Assembly (NCBI GenBank): GCA_022414725.1
Contig: CM039465.1
Span: 37,705,390 to 37,769,389, forward strand
From: Microglena sp. YARC
Taxonomy: Eukaryota > Chlorophyta > Chlorophyceae > Chlamydomonadales > Chlamydomonadaceae
Direction of reading: 5' to 3'
Length of the DNA stretch: 64,000 nucleotides
Positions within the stretch are counted from its first letter, which is position 1. Every line of letters starts with the position of its first letter. Below the pieces are notes generated by a model. The model was not told the DNA's origin. It saw only the letters and a list, made by a program, of their open reading frames with translations, and searched no databases. Shown one piece after another: positions 60,041 through 64,000 of the stretch. The position numbers and the translations under genes are program-made.

Positions 60041-60738
60041 ATACAGCAGACGTATCAGATCACAAGCACTGTTTTGTTTTGTGGCGAACGCTGTTGCATC
60101 TATGGCTGCAAGGTGACGCATGGGTCCGGCTATATTAGTCCATTACACAACGAACCGCCGGTTCGCGTTCCCGTTAAACGTATAGTAGGAGTGTAGGAGT
60201 AGCAGCATGAATAGATAGAGAGAGATAGAGAGTCGTCAATTTGCAGATGCGTCACCAAAAAGTGATCCAGCTAGTCCATACGGCATATAGCCGGATTTAC
60301 CTAATAAACCTAAACCTTTGAAATAAAAACGACTCACTAAATCTAACCCCCCTAATTGAATTGGGGGCTAGTTTAAGTGGGGGCAACTTCCCCACAGACG
60401 CATGAGATTACGTAGTCCATAAAGCTGACCCATGTTTGTTGTCCATGATGATGTGGTGGTGGTGTCAGTGGATTGATTATGGGGTAGTTGTCCCCACAGA
60501 CATATCAGATTACATAGTCCAAACAGACTGAAGCCATAAATGACGATGCCGGCAGGCAGTTGCAGCCACCACACTTGACGCGACGTACTGGAAGGCATAA
60601 ATCCACGAGGATCTGCAGCGTTTGCTTTTGCACTGGGGGTACGTGCCAAAGTGAAAGGTGTTGGGGCTCAGAAAAACTCTTGTATTGGCGCTTTGCCCAG
60701 TAAAGAACGGGCTGGCCGCCTCAACAAGATAATAGGCG
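60041..60738. other. No gene; local repeat
   Basis: 60378-60430 and 60478-60535 are about 100 bp apart and share CCCCACAGACRYATSAGATT and ACGTAGTCC or ACATAGTCC. Nothing else was recognised. Confidence 0.4.
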
Positions 60739-61010
60739 TACATATATATATAATATATTATTAATATATATAATTATAGTATATATATATATTTTATATA
60801 TATATTATATATATATATATATTATATTTATTTATTAAGGTTCAGAAGGGATCATCATCATTCATTAATTCAAATGTATTTAATTAATTTAATTAATTAA
60901 TTATTCAGACCGTCCATGCATGCCATTCATTATCCTCCATCCATCAATACAAAAATCATTATGTCATCACCATTCATTCATTCCATCTACCCATTCATCA
61001 CCTAAAGATC
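60739..61010. repeat. AT-rich TA microsatellite and CATTCATT repeats
   Basis: 60739-60832 is mainly TATATA; 60841-61010 is rich in ATTAATT and CATTCATTCA. Confidence 0.85.
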
Positions 61011-61439
61011 CATTCATGGTCATTCATTACCATCCAAACCTTACCTAACCCCATGGCTATGCAATGATAAAATGCAAATAGATAAGGTTCTAAGAGCAAA
61101 GATAACAAAATGCAATGCGTAGGCCTGCATAAGAACGCAAACATTGAGGTGCTCTGGCAAGGCCAGACTCTTAAAGTTCTACACACTGCACTACATCTGC
61201 AGCCAAGCCACCCAGTCTTCATCACAGGGCTGGCAAATGCTCTACGCGTGCCCCCTCCCCCCCCCCACAGATCAACTACACAGGCACCCCCACCCTACTC
61301 ACTGCATCATGCTGCAGCCCCTCTACAATCGCAGGGCTGGGCCAATGCACTGATCACCGACAACACCACCACCCACACCCACCAATCCCACCCCACAAGA
61401 CACCTCCCCTCTTCCCAGTCGTCCCTCAGTCATAATCAG

Positions 61440-61770
61440 ATGGACACAGAATGAGCAGTGTAAAAAAACTAAACCCTAAACCCTCACCCCATCTCACCTC
61501 CAGTCATCCAGGTTGGAGAACAGTAAACTGAGACACGCCAAAACCTCAAACCGCACCTAACCCCCTAACCACACTAACTCAGTCATCGCCAGGAGGACAA
61601 TTAGTATGGCAGACAGCGCGACAAAACTTGAACGCCTAACCCTAACCCAGCCCATTCACCTCAGAGTCATCGAGGTGGACATAGTACTAGAGTCAGCCTC
61701 TAACGCTAAACGCCTAAAACCTTAACCTCAAGTCATCCAGGTGGACACAGTACTGGAGGCAGAGCCCCCA
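61440..61770. repeat. Degenerate tandem repeat of about 75-85 bp, four copies
   Basis: Each unit has TCATCCAGGTGGACA or a variant followed by AGTACTG and a CCTAACCCTAA-like stretch, near 61500, 61575, 61662 and 61731. Confidence 0.6.
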
Positions 61771-62290
61771 ACCCTAAAATGCATGCCAGTCCAGAAGTGG
61801 AGGCCACCGACAGACGACAAGGTCCAGTCGAGCAGGAGAAGGGCTATAAAATCAAGTTAGGAGTTATAGTTAGCAGGAAGGATTGTGTTTTAATATTCTT
61901 TTTTTATTGTGTTGTTATTTTAAATTGACTATTGTTTTTGTATTGTTTTGTTGTTTTCTATCATATTTTTGTTGTTGTATGAGATATATATTATTTTAGT
62001 CGACGTTGTTGTTTTGAACAACAGTAAATAGAATGTCATTATTAGCGTGTCATAAACATTATCCGAGTATGCCAACAACAACCATAGTGATTAGTTCGTG
62101 ATCCCAGTCTTTGTAGCGTTCTCACCATTTTGGGAGGTGTCAGGTCATGAGTGCCTTGCTATTATATATCTTTAACCAGTCAACCTAGTGATGGAACGCA
62201 GGTGGCGGAAAGGTGACCACAGGAGGCCTAATCACTGTGTGACTGTTTCCTAGAAAGTGATTGTATTATCTTGATATCCCCTTCTGGTAG
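61771..62290. other. No gene; T-rich
   Basis: A GGGCTATAAAATC TATA-like motif at 61838 precedes T-rich sequence (TTGTTGTTTT words) with no open frame worth calling. Confidence 0.4.
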
Positions 62291-62483
62291 CAAGGGATAC
62301 ATTTGTCAAATTGGTCAGCGCTTAAAGCGCACGTACGTCAAAATGGCCAGCACTTTCTAGTGCAAAAAGCGCAAAAACTGCGCGCTGCGCCCACAGGGGG
62401 TTGAAAAAACTGTGCGAAACGCGCAGTGGGGCTCAAAAAGCGTGCGCGAAATTGCTCTGCCGCGCGCGCTTTGTAGCACCCTG
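62291..62483. mobile_element. hAT-type MITE, second copy
   Basis: Same family as 10088-10274. The right end GCGCGCGCTTTGTAGCACCC TG and the diverged left end CAAGGGATACATTTGTCAAA lie between perfect 8-bp duplications TCTGGTAG at 62283-62290 and 62484-62491. The inside repeats AAGCGC words in both orientations. Confidence 0.85.
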
Positions 62484-62491
62484 TCTGGTAG

Positions 62492-63164
62492 TCTAGACTT
62501 GTCTTGATAATTTTGGGAATTGTATTTGGAGTTTATTGTACTCCAGGTACGTGCTCCTATTTTTATTGTACTGTTCTTTTGTATTGTATTGTTTGTTTTC
62601 TTATTGGTATTGCTTTCATTCTTTTTTTTATTGTATGATAGAATGTCATTTGGGGGGATTTTGTTTCGTTGTACTTTTTGAACAACAGTACACTTAATAG
62701 TATGTATGTGTGTATTATAAACTATCCATATATCCATATAGGGATTTAGTACTTTATCCCAGGTCATTCAACACTCTTGGGGGGTTGAGCTCATGGAGGG
62801 CTTGTTATTATATTATATTAGCCCCTCCTGGTTGTCAAGGCTTAGCTTGATCATTCGAGGTTGGGCAAGTCTCAATAGCCTAATTGGCTACCCCTGGATT
62901 GTTCAAAATAATTGAGGGATACCATTGCCTACCTACTAGTTGACCAATAAGCCTAAAGCTTAAGCGATATCGCCATATTTGAGTCAACTATTAGCCTAAT
63001 TGCCCACCTACAAGTCGTGCAGTAGTTGTGTATGTTGTTACAGTCCAGGGGTAGCCAAATATCATAAACCCAATTTGCGACACGTTGCACAAAAAAGGAA
63101 ACTGCTTATACATACTGCATGAGCGATTTTTGATAATTGACTCGATTCATGACTTCACACATGA
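62492..63164. other. No gene; T-rich sequence and family 6 fragments
   Basis: 62510-62680 is rich in TTTTATTGTA. 62850-62905 is a family 6 fragment (GAGGTTGGGCAAGTC .. GGCTACCCCTGGATTG); 63040-63060 is its inverse. Confidence 0.45.
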
Positions 63165-63300
63165 TCACTGCAGCACGGACTCAGGGCCCTCGTCGGTAAA
63201 ACGATTGTTTAGGGTTCAGTTCACCAATGCTTTTTATTTTCAAGCCCTTCCTATTACAGTTGGGCAAGTCCTTTTAGCTATTTGCCTAGACAGTACATAC
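63165..63300 (+). repeat. SINE-like dispersed family 6, full copy
   Basis: CACTGCAGCACGGACTCAGG, CGTCGGTAAAACGATTG, TTTTCAAGCCCTTCCTATTA, CAGTTGGGCAAGTCCTTTTA, GCCTAGACAGTACATAC. Confidence 0.75.
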
Positions 63301-64000
63301 AGTGAGATGGTGGTGGGTGGGATAGGGTGAGTGGGTAGTGGTGGTGGGATAGGGTGGGTGAGATGGGTGATGGTGGGATAGGGTGTGTCGGTAGTGGTGG
63401 TGGTGGTTAGCAGCTCCCTCCCAATCATGAACTACAATTGCCTGTGTACCCCTAGACTGTGAACATACATCACATCATGATGGTTACCATTGCCCTATGC
63501 ATACATGATACCCGACCGCGCTCCTACCTTCATCGCAATTTTTTGATGTTGCCCTAAATGGCCCTAAAAAGCTATAAAAGCTATACAAACTACTAATAAA
63601 CACACCGTCCCTGAAGGAGGCCTAGAACCATTACAAGCTAGAAAAAAAACCACTTTCAGATTTGAAAACAAAACCCCTGGCCTACCCTCATTGCAAAGTC
63701 TGTTGATGTAGCGATAATGTTAGCTGCCCATGTACCCAGGGGGAACCATCCGATGGTGCCATTCAGTTTCGATAGCTGCCACCTGCAGTATGCCAAAAGT
63801 GCATGCCAGTAGTTTTAGGGGTGGTGTGTGTGGGGGGATGTGGCGGGGTGGGGTGGAGTGGGGGTAGGGGTGGGTGTGGGTGGGTGTGGGGGGGGTAGGA
63901 GTGTGGGTGTGTGGGGGGGTAAGGGTGGGGGAGGGTTGGGGTTGGGGTTGGGGGTGTGTGTGTGTGGTGGGGGGGGTGTTGTAGTCATAAACACTATTTA
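63301..64000. other. G/T microsatellites and one dispersed block
   Basis: 63305-63415 repeats GGTGGGATAGGGTG. 63600-63692 is the partner of 52512-52608. 63815-63985 is GGTGGG/GTGTGG microsatellite. No gene is seen. Confidence 0.55.

Overview
The window looks like repeat-dense nuclear DNA of a green alga, most likely Chlamydomonadales (volvocine relatives). The main evidence is a broken pherophorin gene; this extracellular-matrix family is typical of that order. Supporting signs are GT-AG introns, interstitial TTTAGGG-type repeats, a copia-like LTR element, and an element with the A1/B1-A2-B2 repeat layout of DIRS/PAT retrotransposons (known from Volvox as kangaroo). I see no prokaryotic operon, rRNA, CRISPR array or intact tRNA. 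All statements are from reading by eye; no search was run.

Layout. 1-4917 and 18197-23112 are near-identical direct copies of one segment, which carries small TIR elements with TTA target duplications. Between them lies a minus-strand pherophorin pseudogene (13667 to 7103). A 4.98 kb non-autonomous copia-like element (7773-12752, TSD GATAG) splits its proline-rich rod, and that element was itself hit by a 187 bp hAT-type MITE (TSD GTTCTACC). 23237-23843 is an inverted third copy of a TIR element that carries a captured ATG-bearing exon. 24667-32186 is a DIRS/PAT-like element with a Gag-like ORF and no visible RT or recombinase. 33.4-38.2 kb holds MITEs, a 92 bp near-perfect palindrome, an (ATTAC)n array split by a hAT-like insertion, and tRNA-headed repeats.

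Two minus-strand genes follow. The first (about 49.9 to 38.2 kb) contains a 2576-codon open frame made almost wholly of tandem amino-acid repeats. It is bordered by tandem arrays whose units contain splice sites. The second (about 55.4 to 53.6 kb) ends in three tandem 45-nt exons separated by 78-nt introns; all are phase 2 and join in frame to the last large exon. This is the clearest unusual gene architecture in the window: duplication of whole exon-plus-intron modules that lengthens a protein in 15-residue steps. The rest (55.4-64 kb) is mostly dispersed SINE-like repeats, microsatellites, one more copy of the hAT MITE with a perfect TSD, and two weak gene candidates.
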